Shown: in pieces, positions 15,120-23,417 of the stretch
Numbering within the stretch: position 1 is the first letter of the stretch
Layout of the letters: each line of letters begins with the position of its first letter
Source of the DNA: UBA10449 sp005883585
GTDB taxonomy: Bacteria > Chloroflexota > Dormibacteria > Dormibacterales > Dormibacteraceae
Length of the DNA stretch: 50,660 bases
NCBI GenBank assembly: GCA_005883585.1
Contig: VBFD01000004.1
Coordinates: 1 to 50,660, forward strand
Reading direction: 5' to 3'
Notes under the pieces: model-generated
Seen by the model: only the letters and a program-made list of their open reading frames with translations
What the model was told of the DNA's origin: nothing
Database searches by the model: none
Position numbers and translations under genes: made by a program

Positions 15120-16118
15120 CTACCTCGGCTCCTCGGCCCGCACGTGCGCGCCGGCGTCGAGCTCGATCACGCTCGGCTTGAGCGCACATATGAAAGGAAG
15201 GTTGCGGTACAGCTCCCGGTAGTCGAGCCCGTAGCCGACGACGTAGTCGTTGGGGATCTGGAAACCGACATAACGCACCGGCACGCCCACGAGCCGGCGC
15301 CCGGGACGATCCAGGAGCGTGACGACCTCGATGGATGCCGCGCCTCGCTCGCGCAGCTCAGAGAGCACGTAGTCGAGGGTGAGGCCGGTGTTGACGATGT
15401 CCTCCACCAGCAGCACATGCCGGCCCTCGATCGGGTAATCGATGTCGCGAGCTATGCGGACCCGGTCGTGAGGCTGCGCGCCCGCGAACCGCCTGAGGTC
15501 GAGGTAGTCGATCACGAACGGAACCTTGATCTGCCGCGCGAGGTCGGCGAGAAAGAACGTCACTCCTTTGAGGACGCCGACGAGCACGATGGTGCGCCCT
15601 CGATAGTCGCGGGATATCTTCCGCGCGAGAGCCCGCACTCGGGTCTCGAGCTCCACCGGCGAGATGAGGATGGTGCCGATGTCCTGCTTGCGCAGGTTCT
15701 GGACCTCGAGCGATCCGTACCCCGCTTTGGTCAGGAGCTGCTGGTAGTCCTTGCGATACAGGAGGCGGACGTTGACGTCGGGATAGATCTCGCGCAGCAT
15801 CCGAAGCTTGCGGTTCTTCGGCGTCACCAAAGACTGCTTCATCGTCGTCAGCTCGATGTAGAGGTCATGCTCGGGCAGGTAGAAGTCGGGCGTGAACATC
15901 TCCGCCACTCGGGTGCCGTCCCACGCGATCGGGAAAGACACGGGCTCGTAGACCCAGCGGATCCGGTAGTAGTCGAGGAAGCGCGCGAACTCCTGCTCGG
16001 ATGGGTGTGCGAATTCAATGCGTGAGTGCGCCGGGCCCGATCGCCTGACAAGACGCGACCGCTGCTTGACGGGGCGGCGCCACTTCTGCGGGACGGAGGG
16101 ATTAACGGACGACGCCAA
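15120..16118 (-). CDS. hpt: Hypoxanthine phosphoribosyltransferase with N-terminal PD-(D/E)XK-like domain
   Basis: 332 residues, nearly twice a normal HPRT (~180). The C-terminal ~180 residues are a full purine PRTase: VLVGVLKGVTFFLADLAR, the PRPP-binding loop HVLLVEDIVNTGLTLDY (~235-250) and PNDYVVGYGLDY near the end. It salvages hypoxanthine or guanine with PRPP. The N-terminal part (~35-130) looks like a restriction-endonuclease fold: EQEFARFLDYYRIRWVYEP, FTPDFYLPEHDLYIELTTMK with D78, E89 and K94 in PD-(D/E)XK-like spacing, then LLYRKDYQQL. TTG 16118 is the likely start; TACAAT on the minus strand (16131-16136) is a candidate -10. Confidence 0.85.
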   Translation of the reverse strand: MASSVNPSVPQKWRRPVKQRSRLVRRSGPAHSRIEFAHPSEQEFARFLDYYRIRWVYEPVSFPIAWDGTRVAEMFTPDFYLPEHDLYIELTTMKQSLVTPKNRKLRMLREIYPDVNVRLLYRKDYQQLLTKAGYGSLEVQNLRKQDIGTILISPVELETRVRALARKISRDYRGRTIVLVGVLKGVTFFLADLARQIKVPFVIDYLDLRRFAGAQPHDRVRIARDIDYPIEGRHVLLVEDIVNTGLTLDYVLSELRERGAASIEVVTLLDRPGRRLVGVPVRYVGFQIPNDYVVGYGLDYRELYRNLPFICALKPSVIELDAGAHVRAEEPR

Positions 16119-16156
16119 GGAAACGCGGAAATTGTACTCTCACCTCGAGGAGCGCC

Positions 16157-16777
16157 ATGAGCACACCGGCGCAGCGGATGATCGCCGAGCAGCTGCTGCC
16201 CAACGGCGTCAGCGATCCGCGAGTGATCGAAGTGATGTCAGAGGTTCCGCGCGAGGAGTTCCTCTCGGGCCGGCTGCGCCGCCACGCGTATGAGAATCGC
16301 GCCCTCGCCATCGAGTGTGGGCAGACCATCTCCCAACCGCTGGTCGTGGCGCTCATGACGCAGGCGCTCGCGCCCAAGCCCGACGACAACGCCCTCGAGG
16401 TAGGAACCGGTTCGGGCTACCAGGCGGCGGTGCTGAGCCGCCTCGTGCGGCACCTCGTCACTCTCGAGCTGGAGCCGTCCCTCGCGGAGCATGCTTCGGA
16501 GACGCTGTCACGCCTCGGCTACTCCAATGTCGACGTGGCCGTCGCCGACGGCACGTTCGGGTGGCCGGCCCGCGCCCCCTACGACATCATCCTCGTCGCG
16601 GCCGCCGCGCCCGACCTGCCCACAGCACTCATCGATCAGCTGGCGGAGGGAGGCCGGCTCGTGATCCCCTTGGGGCGCGCATCCGACGAGCACCAGGATC
16701 TGCGCCTGTACGAACGCCGCGGCGACGTCTTCGCCTCGAGGTCGCTGTTCCCGGTGCGCTTCGTCCCCTTACGGTGA
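16157..16777 (+). CDS. pcm: Protein-L-isoaspartate O-methyltransferase
   Basis: 206 residues. Methylates isoaspartyl residues in damaged proteins, starting their repair. Family motifs are visible: EVPREEFLSGRLRRHAYEN, the GQTISQPLVVALMTQAL substrate-side motif, and SAM motif I ALEVGTGSGYQAAVLSRL. GAGGAG lies 8 bases before ATG 16157. The 3' end overlaps the UPF0182 gene (convergent) by nine bases. An isoaspartyl peptidase is encoded 10 kb away, so the window holds both repair and degradation enzymes for isoaspartate. Confidence 0.93.
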   Translation: MSTPAQRMIAEQLLPNGVSDPRVIEVMSEVPREEFLSGRLRRHAYENRALAIECGQTISQPLVVALMTQALAPKPDDNALEVGTGSGYQAAVLSRLVRHLVTLELEPSLAEHASETLSRLGYSNVDVAVADGTFGWPARAPYDIILVAAAAPDLPTALIDQLAEGGRLVIPLGRASDEHQDLRLYERRGDVFASRSLFPVRFVPLR

Positions 16778-19630
16778 GTGCGACGGCGTCGGCGACGGGC
16801 GGCTTGGCGTGGGCGATGCCCCCGAGCCGGTCGCGGGCGACGTACCGGTGAGGGCCTGCAGCTGCTGGAGCAGCTGACCCACAGTCTTCATCTCGCTCCC
16901 GAAGGTCGTGAAGTCGCCCGCGGCGAGCGCCTGGTATGCCGCCCGGTAGTGGACGTTGGCCTGCGTCACGAGGTCCGTGATCTGCACGATCACAGCGGGC
17001 GTGATGGTCACGGGGGGCTGGCTGGTCGGCGCGGTCGCCTTTCCAACGAGCTGGTCGATCGCGTGCTGCAGCGTGTCCGTGTAGACGACCTGGTCCTGGT
17101 CCACAAGGATCACCTTCTTGAGCTCGGGCAGGCTGGACGACGTCGTCGCGCTCAGATAGATGGGCTCGAAGTAGAGGAACGAGTTGCCGATTGGCACCAC
17201 CAGCAGGTTGCCCTGCACCACCTGCGATCCCGTGCTGTGGAAGAGGGTGAAGTCCTGCGAGATGACTGGATCCTGGTTGATCCTGTTGGCGACCTGCTGA
17301 GGCCCGAAGATGGCTTTGTCCTTGGGCAGCACGTAGGAGACGTACTCGCCGTAGTGCGCGCCGTCGTTGCGCGCCGCCATCCAAGAGACCATGTTGTTCT
17401 TGCCGCGAGGCGTGAACGGCATGATGAGCAGGAACTCGGCGTTCTGCTCGCCGGGCAGCCTGAACAAGACGTAGTAAGGCTGGACCGGTGTCGGTGCGCT
17501 GCCGGGTGACGTCTGCGCGGTCGGGATGTCCCAGACATCCTCTCTCGCGAAGAAGACCTTGGCGCCGGCCGCGTCCGCGGTCACGTGGTAGGTGGCGTAG
17601 GTGTTGACCTGGATGTTGAACAGGTCGACCGGTACTCGCAGATGGGCGCGAATGCCGGCGGGCATCGAGTCCATCGGCTTGAACAGCGACGGGAACGTCG
17701 CCGCGTACGCGTTGATCAGCGGGTCCTTCGGGTCGACGATGTAGAACGTGGGCGTCCCTTCGTAGGTGTCGACGACGATCTTCACCGAGTTCCGGATGTA
17801 GTTGATGTCGCTGTTCTGGAAGGTCTGGGTCTGCGAGTACGGGTAGGTCGAGCCGGTCGTGTACGCGTCGACGATCCAGTAGAGGCGCCCGTCGACGACA
17901 ACGATGTATGGGTCGCCGTCGAAGCTCAAGAAGGGCGCAAGCTCGGACACGCGATCGGTGATGTTGCGCCGGAAGAGCATGAGTGTCTTGTCGGTGATCT
18001 GGCCCGAAACCAGCAAGTTGAAATCGCCCAGCTTCAGCGACCAGAGCGCGCGATTGAGGCTGGTCATCGGCACGCCGTGGGTTCCGGTGTAGTTCGTGAA
18101 CACGTCCTGGCTGCCCTGCGGATAGTCGAACTCCCGAGTGTTGGAGGGCGCGAGCACGTAGTCGGCGCCGCTAGCAGGCTTGAGCTCGCCGAAATAAATC
18201 GCGGGCTGAGTGACCGCGAGCGGTCCGCTCGGCGGCAGGTTGCCCACGACGTAGTCGGGCAGGCCTTCGCCGATCACGGCATTCACGGGACTGGCCGCCA
18301 CGCCGTAGCCGTGCGTGTAACCGAGATGCTGGTTGACCCAGTTTTGGGCCGACGCCGGCAGCCGCGTAAAGTCGAACTCGCGCGCGCTGATCTCGAGCTG
18401 TTGGTACTGGTTGTTGATGGTGTAGCGGTCGAGGTCGATGTCGTTGAACGTGTAGTAGGTGCGGATCGTCTGCTGCTGGTCGTACGTCTGCTTGAGGGGC
18501 GCGTAGTCCCAGAGCCGCAGGTTGTTGACGGTGACCTGGTCGTTCTGGACGTCCTTCAGCGTCAAGGGCTGGTCGCCGCTGAAATTGCTGACGGCCACAT
18601 TCGAGAGTCCGTAAGCGGCTCGCGTGCCGGCGATCTCGCGCTCGATGTATGGGAGCTCGTAGGTCTGGGCGTTCGGAGTGACGAGGAACGACTGGACGAC
18701 GGCCGGATACACCTGTCCGATCAGGAGGAGCGCCACCCATACACCCGCGGCCGTCACAGGAAGCCAGAGCCGGTGCAGCCAGACGTTGACCAGCAGGGCG
18801 CCACCCAGGACGACGGCGGCGCCGGACTGGAACGTGATGATGGGCAGGCGCGCGTTGACGTCCGTGTAGGCCGCGCCCCAGACGATGCTGCTGTTGTGGG
18901 CGTAGAGGAGGTCGTAGCGGCCGATCCACATCCACGCCGCCAGCACGAGGGCGAACACCGCCAGCAGCGCTGAGATGTGCGCGATCGCCGGCGGGCTGAA
19001 GTTGAAGTCGAACGTGTCGCCGCGCCACGCGTAGATGACACCGATCAAGAGCGGCGTCAGGAACCCGAGGCCGAGTGCCCAGTTCACGATCGAGTGCAGG
19101 AGCGGCAGCGTCAGCAGATAAAAGGAGATGTCCTGGCCGAGGACGGGGTCGGTGATGCCCGTCGGTCGGGCGTGCTGGAATAGAGCCAGGTTCTGCCACT
19201 GGGTGCCGGCCCCGCCAGAAAGCACGAGTGCCACCAGCGCGGCCGCGCCGAGGGCCGCGCCACCGGTGGCGCTGCGAATGCTCGAGCGCCTGATCCCGAC
19301 GGCGCGCAGGCTTGGTCCCGCGCGCAGGCGGAGCGCGATGACGACGTTGGCGACGAGGTAGATGAACGCCAGCGCGAAGCTGCCTATGAACAGCGCAACC
19401 TGCAGCGACAGGCGCGTCGTGAAGACATCCTTGAACCCGAGCGAGTCGTACCACTGCATCTCCGTGAGCAACCAGACGATCGGGCTCGCGAAAAAGAAGA
19501 TCAGGATGGCGAGGCCGAACAGGCCAGCGCCGATCCAGAAGCGGCGGGGTGGGCGAGGGATGCGCAGCTCGCGACCTTCTAACGGTCCGCCGCGCTCGAA
19601 CGGATCAAACGGCCGATACCGGCGGGTCAT
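16769..19630 (-). CDS. UPF0182 family membrane protein
   Basis: 953 residues, usual family length. The N-terminus carries about seven membrane helices (WIGAGLFGLAILIFFFASPIV onward). A large soluble region then has hallmarks such as YELPYIEREIAGTRAAYGL, AVSNFSGDQPLTLKDVQND, LRLWDYAPLKQTYDQQQTIR and YWIVDAYTTGSTYPYSQ. The C-terminus is a Ser/Pro/Thr linker ending PSPTPSHSP. GGAGG lies 5 bases before ATG 19630. UPF0182 occurs in actinobacteria, cyanobacteria and chloroflexotal relatives; the biochemical function is unknown. Confidence 0.95.
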   Translation of the reverse strand: MTRRYRPFDPFERGGPLEGRELRIPRPPRRFWIGAGLFGLAILIFFFASPIVWLLTEMQWYDSLGFKDVFTTRLSLQVALFIGSFALAFIYLVANVVIALRLRAGPSLRAVGIRRSSIRSATGGAALGAAALVALVLSGGAGTQWQNLALFQHARPTGITDPVLGQDISFYLLTLPLLHSIVNWALGLGFLTPLLIGVIYAWRGDTFDFNFSPPAIAHISALLAVFALVLAAWMWIGRYDLLYAHNSSIVWGAAYTDVNARLPIITFQSGAAVVLGGALLVNVWLHRLWLPVTAAGVWVALLLIGQVYPAVVQSFLVTPNAQTYELPYIEREIAGTRAAYGLSNVAVSNFSGDQPLTLKDVQNDQVTVNNLRLWDYAPLKQTYDQQQTIRTYYTFNDIDLDRYTINNQYQQLEISAREFDFTRLPASAQNWVNQHLGYTHGYGVAASPVNAVIGEGLPDYVVGNLPPSGPLAVTQPAIYFGELKPASGADYVLAPSNTREFDYPQGSQDVFTNYTGTHGVPMTSLNRALWSLKLGDFNLLVSGQITDKTLMLFRRNITDRVSELAPFLSFDGDPYIVVVDGRLYWIVDAYTTGSTYPYSQTQTFQNSDINYIRNSVKIVVDTYEGTPTFYIVDPKDPLINAYAATFPSLFKPMDSMPAGIRAHLRVPVDLFNIQVNTYATYHVTADAAGAKVFFAREDVWDIPTAQTSPGSAPTPVQPYYVLFRLPGEQNAEFLLIMPFTPRGKNNMVSWMAARNDGAHYGEYVSYVLPKDKAIFGPQQVANRINQDPVISQDFTLFHSTGSQVVQGNLLVVPIGNSFLYFEPIYLSATTSSSLPELKKVILVDQDQVVYTDTLQHAIDQLVGKATAPTSQPPVTITPAVIVQITDLVTQANVHYRAAYQALAAGDFTTFGSEMKTVGQLLQQLQALTGTSPATGSGASPTPSRPSPTPSHSP

Positions 19631-19643
19631 CTGCCTCCGAAGC

Positions 19644-20612
19644 TTAGACCGTCTCCAGAGCGCGATCGTCGGCGGTGAAATCGGTCTCGCCGGCGGGCGG
19701 TGGATTGTCAAGATGCCAGCGCACCGTCATGCGCAGCGTCTCGGCGGGATCCGACGTCGTCCAGCCGAGCAACGTTCGGGCCCGCGTGGCGCTCGCGGCG
19801 ATGTGCTGGGTCATGGTCCCAGTCGGCTTGAGGTCCTCAGGCAGTGCATCGTCCGATACCCTCACCAGCTCCGCGTTCGATCCGGCAGCGTCGAGGATCA
19901 TCCGCGACCACATCCTCATCGAGAAGGTCCGGTCCTCGCAGAGGTTGAGCGCGAGACCCGCCGCCGCTGGTGACTCAAGCGCCAGCCGAGCGCCGCGCGC
20001 GACATCCCTGACGTAGGCGCGGCAGGCAAGCCACATGCCGGTGCCGAACGGGATGCGCGTGCGCCCTGCCCGAACCCGGCGAAGAATGAACTCCTCGCGC
20101 AGCTGGTAGTCGTGCGGTCCATAGACCATCGGGAGCCGCAGCGACGTCGCGCCTCGCGGCAGATATACGTCCTCGACGTCGAGCTTGTCGTAGTCGTCCA
20201 TGCCTGGCGTCTTACCGCGATACGGATAGCGCTCGCTGCGGACGGGCGAGTCCTCGTCGATCGGGACGGGATCGGTCTCGCGTCCGTCGTTGAGGGCGGC
20301 GAACGCGCGGTAGACGTCGATGCTCGATACCACCAGCAGCCTGATGCCATCGGGAAGCGTGTCGATCGCCGTCTGTGCGTCGATTCGGGTGAGCGCCCGG
20401 CAGTCGATCGCCGCATCCGGATCAAACGCAGCGAGCTCGGAGCGATGAGCGGGCAGCTCGACGCGTTCGGCATGAAGGTGCCGCACAGCCGGCATGTCTA
20501 CCGGCTCCAGCACCCCACGATGAACGATCAGCAGGTCGTGGCCCGTGGAGGTCAGCTCCTCGACGATCGCGCGCCCGATGAATCGGGTGCCGCCGAGGAC
20601 GATGATCCTCAC
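19644..20612 (-). CDS. NAD-dependent epimerase/dehydratase (extended SDR)
   Basis: 322 residues from GTG 20612, which overlaps the clpP stop by four bases (GTGA). The N-terminal NAD motif is IIVLGGTRFIGRAIVEEL. VVSSIDVYRAF carries the SDR serine/tyrosine region and YDKLDVEDVYLPRGATSLRLPMVYGP is typical of the CSP41-like/isoflavone-reductase-like group. The C-terminal domain is short. The substrate is unknown. Co-expression with ClpP is implied by the overlap but no functional link is obvious. Confidence 0.87.
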   Translation of the reverse strand: MRIIVLGGTRFIGRAIVEELTSTGHDLLIVHRGVLEPVDMPAVRHLHAERVELPAHRSELAAFDPDAAIDCRALTRIDAQTAIDTLPDGIRLLVVSSIDVYRAFAALNDGRETDPVPIDEDSPVRSERYPYRGKTPGMDDYDKLDVEDVYLPRGATSLRLPMVYGPHDYQLREEFILRRVRAGRTRIPFGTGMWLACRAYVRDVARGARLALESPAAAGLALNLCEDRTFSMRMWSRMILDAAGSNAELVRVSDDALPEDLKPTGTMTQHIAASATRARTLLGWTTSDPAETLRMTVRWHLDNPPPAGETDFTADDRALETV

Positions 20613-21217
20613 GCGACTGGCTTGGGTACCGCCGGGTTGCGCTCCACGATGAGGTCGATTAGGCCCCAATCCTTCGCCTCTTCCGGGTTCATGAAGAAGT
20701 CGCGCTCCATCGCGCGCTCGACGTCTTCCAGCGGCCGGCCCGTGTGCTTTGCGTAGATGCGCGCCATCGACTCGCGCTGCCGGAGGATCTCCTGCGCGTG
20801 CAGCTGGATGTCTGTGGCCTGACCCTGGATGCCCTGCGTGAAAGGCTGGTGGATGAGGATCTGCGCGTGGGGAAGTGACATCCGCATCCCCTTGTCCCCG
20901 CCGGCCAGCAGGATCGACGCGCCGCTCGCGGCGAGCCCCGTGCACAACGTGCCCACCTTCGGGCCGACGTACTGCATGGCGTCGTAGATCGACAGCGCCG
21001 CGGTGAGCGATCCGCCAGGGCTGTTGATGTAGAGCTGGATGTCGCGGTCGGGCGCCTCGTTCTCGAGGAAGAGCAGCTGCGCCGTGACGTTGCTCGCAAG
21101 CTCGTCGTCGATGACGCCGCGCACGAAGACGACGCCGTCTTTGAGCAGCCGCGAGTAGATGTCGTAGGCACGCTCGCCGCGCCCGTCGTTGGTGATCACG
21201 GTCGGGATGAGATGCAT
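20609..21217 (-). CDS. clpP: ATP-dependent Clp protease proteolytic subunit
   Basis: 202 residues. The catalytic triad is complete: S98 in TGLAASGAS, H123 in ILIHQP and D173 in ERDFF. The residue after the serine is glycine, where most ClpPs have methionine (AASMG), a mild deviation at the active site. QLYINSPGGSLTAALSIYDAMQ forms the oxyanion region. It lies six bases downstream of clgR in the same direction, the usual actinobacterial regulator-target arrangement. The unfoldase partner is not in the window. Confidence 0.95.
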   Translation of the reverse strand: MHLIPTVITNDGRGERAYDIYSRLLKDGVVFVRGVIDDELASNVTAQLLFLENEAPDRDIQLYINSPGGSLTAALSIYDAMQYVGPKVGTLCTGLAASGASILLAGGDKGMRMSLPHAQILIHQPFTQGIQGQATDIQLHAQEILRQRESMARIYAKHTGRPLEDVERAMERDFFMNPEEAKDWGLIDLIVERNPAVPKPVA

Positions 21218-21223
21218 CGCTGG

Positions 21224-21646
21224 TTACCTCCTCGGTTCAAAACCGATGCGTGGTCGTGTTTTCGGTGGCGGGTTGGCCATCGCGAGATAGGCGCTGAAAT
21301 CGGCGACGCTCCGCAGCGCCTCCAGGGGCAGACCCGCGGTCGCGAGGCGGAGCTTCGCGGGCGGGTCCTCAGGCCATGCCGGCCGCTCGGAGTCGGCGCC
21401 CAGAAGGCGAGCCAGCTCGCCGTAGAGATCCGCCGGCCTCACACCGAGGGCGTGCGCGACTGCCAGCAGCCTTTCCGTGGAGACCTCTTTGCGGCCGCGC
21501 TCGACCTCCGAAAGGTGCGCCGGCGACAGGCCGGCTTCGCCTGCCACCTCGGTCAGGGTCCGGTGGACAGCCTCCCGGCGGCGTCTGAGCACCGAGCCGA
21601 GGGCTTCGCGAACCAGTTGCGCAGATTCGCTGTAGGCGAATGGCAT
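21224..21646 (-). CDS. clgR: ClgR-type XRE regulator of Clp protease genes
   Basis: 140 residues. The HTH block (RTLTEVAGEAGLSPAHLSEV, then ERGRKEVSTERLLAVAHALGV) is close to ClgR, the activator of clp genes in actinobacteria. The first helix LVREALGSVLRRRRE matches the ClgR start. Position just upstream of clpP supports the call. A ClgR-box-like palindrome overlaps codons 2-7, which suggests feedback control. If the true start lay at the GTG within GSVLRRRR, the box would sit in the 5' leader instead. Confidence 0.88.
   Translation of the reverse strand: MPFAYSESAQLVREALGSVLRRRREAVHRTLTEVAGEAGLSPAHLSEVERGRKEVSTERLLAVAHALGVRPADLYGELARLLGADSERPAWPEDPPAKLRLATAGLPLEALRSVADFSAYLAMANPPPKTRPRIGFEPRR
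21625..21641. promoter_or_regulatory. ClgR-box-like operator inside the 5' end of clgR
   Basis: ATTCGC-TGTAG-GCGAAT is a perfect 6-5-6 palindrome. It matches the reported ClgR operator GTTCGC-N5-GCG except for the first base. It lies 5-21 bases into the clgR coding sequence as started at 21646. Confidence 0.65.
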
Positions 21647-21662
21647 TCTTCTGTGGCGAAGT

Positions 21663-22190
21663 CTACCGGAAGGTTGGGCGGGGCGCCGCGGGTATAGCCG
21701 CGCGTTCCTCCTCGGTCTGGGCGCGCCGTCGGCGGAGCTCGAGGTTGAGGCTCTCCTCGCCGCGAGCCATCGCCCAGCGATGGTTGGCGCCGAAGATCGG
21801 CCTGAAGATGAACGACCCGTACCGGAGCAGGGGCTTGTCGGCCCGGATACGCCAGTCGTACATCACGTCGACGAACTCTCCCTTGGGCTCAAAGGTCCAC
21901 ACGCCGGTGCCGACGAAGTCGCCCTCGGCGACGAGCGTGAAGCCATCGACGCCACGCGACTCCGTGACCTTGAACCGCCACCGAAGGGTGTAAGGAAGCC
22001 AGCCCTTCGTGTAGAGGTCGATGACGCGACCGACGTGCGTGACCGGGTCGCCCGGGAAGAGCTCGCGCACGTCCAGGTAGACGGAAGGCCACCAGCGCTC
22101 GAGACCCAGCGGATCGCCCAGGACGTCAGCCACCTCGCGGGCCGTGCCCTTGATCTTCCAGTGGGTGATGAAGTGGTACTCAGCGGCCAC
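21663..22190 (-). CDS. SRPBCC (START/polyketide cyclase-like) protein
   Basis: 175 residues from GTG 22190, three bases after the upstream stop. The helix-grip fold is recognisable: AEYHFITHWKIKGTAREVAD, then DPLGLERWWPSVYLDV, a run of antiparallel strands (YTLRWRFKVTESRGVDGFTL, GVWTFEPKGEFVDVMYDWRI) and a long C-terminal helix containing RPIFGANHRWAMARGEESL. Such domains bind hydrophobic ligands. No catalytic residues can be named. It is probably co-transcribed with the oxidoreductase upstream and clgR downstream. Confidence 0.82.
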   Translation of the reverse strand: MAAEYHFITHWKIKGTAREVADVLGDPLGLERWWPSVYLDVRELFPGDPVTHVGRVIDLYTKGWLPYTLRWRFKVTESRGVDGFTLVAEGDFVGTGVWTFEPKGEFVDVMYDWRIRADKPLLRYGSFIFRPIFGANHRWAMARGEESLNLELRRRRAQTEEERAAIPAAPRPTFR

Positions 22191-22193
22191 TTT

Positions 22194-23417
22194 CTAGTCC
22201 TTGAGGTTGTTGGGGTCGAGCAGGTCCTGCTTCGGCCGCTCGATGACCTGGCGAGACCGCATTATCTCGATCAGCTTCTTGCGGCCCTTCGGCGGGCCGA
22301 TCATGATCGCGCCCACCAGGCGGTCGTTCTTGAAGAAGAGCTTGCGATAGAACTTCTCGTCGAAGCTGAACGTGCGCACTGATTCGAGGTCTGGCTGTAC
22401 GTCCGGGGTAACGCCCATGACGGCAAGCGTCGAGCCGAACATCGTGGTCGTGTAGGTGGGCACGTCGAAGAAGTCCTCGTCCGCGCCGGCCATGTTGCGT
22501 GCGGCCACCTTCCCGTGCGCCTCGGCGTTGTCCCACGTCCCCATCTGGTTGTGGCGCTCGACCATGAGGTCATAGAAGACCGCGATGTCGCCGGCGGCGT
22601 AAACGTCGGGGGCCGAAGTGCGCAGCTTGGCGTCGGTGACGACGCCTTTGTCGAGCTTGACCGAGCCGCCACCGACCGGCTCCGTGTAGTAGTCGAGCCC
22701 AACGCCGTAGGTGAGCAGGTCGAACTCCACTCGCTTTCCGTTCACCGTCTCGGCGAGGAAGCGACCGTTGAGGCGGCTGAACTTCTGCACCTCGTCTGAG
22801 GTGATGAACTCCACCTCCTGCGCCTCTCCGAGCTGACGGCAAAGCTGCCCGCCCTCTTCATCCAGGACGTAGCGGAGGAACCAGGGACCGCGCATGATCC
22901 AGGTCAGCTGCGCCTTCTTGCGAAAGCTGACTCCTTCTGCGAGCTCGTAGCCGATGAAGCTGCCGCCCATCACGAGCACGCGCTCGGATGCGTCCGCCTT
23001 TTCGATGATCGCATCCGTGTCGTCCAGGGTCTGGAATCCGAGCGTTTGCGAGACCTGGTCACAACCCGGCCATGGCGGTGGTTTGGGACGGCCGCCGGTC
23101 GCGACCAGCAGCGCGTCGTAGGGAAACTCCTGGCCTCGGTTCGTGCGCACCATCCTGGTCACCACGTCGACCTCGGTGGCCCAGGTCTCGAAGTGGATCT
23201 CGAGATTGTGCTTTGCATAATCCTCGACGGTGCGCATGAAGACTTTTTCCCTGCGCACCTGGCCGCGCAGGTATCGCGGCAGCGCCACGCGGTTGTAGAG
23301 AGGGTGACGTTCCGCCGCGATCATCACGATGGACGCATCGGCATCGAGCTTGCGCAGCTCTTCCGCGGCCGTCTGCCCGGCAATCCCGTTGCCGAGTATT
23401 ACGTAACGACGACTCAA
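22194..23417 (-). CDS. NAD(P)/FAD-dependent pyridine nucleotide-disulfide-type oxidoreductase
   Basis: 407 residues. FAD motif YVILGNGIAGQTAAEELRKL at the N-terminus, NAD(P) motif VLVMGGSFIGYELAEGVSF in the middle, and a second FAD motif SAPDVYAAGDIAVFYD. ERHPLYNRVALPRYLRGQ resembles nitrite reductase/rubredoxin or ferredoxin reductase-like flavoproteins. No CxxC redox pair is seen, so it is not a thiol reductase. The C-terminal MRSRQVIERPKQDLLDP is family-typical. The electron partner is not encoded nearby. Confidence 0.87.
   Translation of the reverse strand: MSRRYVILGNGIAGQTAAEELRKLDADASIVMIAAERHPLYNRVALPRYLRGQVRREKVFMRTVEDYAKHNLEIHFETWATEVDVVTRMVRTNRGQEFPYDALLVATGGRPKPPPWPGCDQVSQTLGFQTLDDTDAIIEKADASERVLVMGGSFIGYELAEGVSFRKKAQLTWIMRGPWFLRYVLDEEGGQLCRQLGEAQEVEFITSDEVQKFSRLNGRFLAETVNGKRVEFDLLTYGVGLDYYTEPVGGGSVKLDKGVVTDAKLRTSAPDVYAAGDIAVFYDLMVERHNQMGTWDNAEAHGKVAARNMAGADEDFFDVPTYTTTMFGSTLAVMGVTPDVQPDLESVRTFSFDEKFYRKLFFKNDRLVGAIMIGPPKGRKKLIEIMRSRQVIERPKQDLLDPNNLKD

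Noticed and set aside
17585..18973. 462-codon plus-strand frame antisense to the UPF0182 gene
   Set aside because: Shadow of the strongly conserved UPF0182 coding sequence; no ribosome site and no family resemblance.
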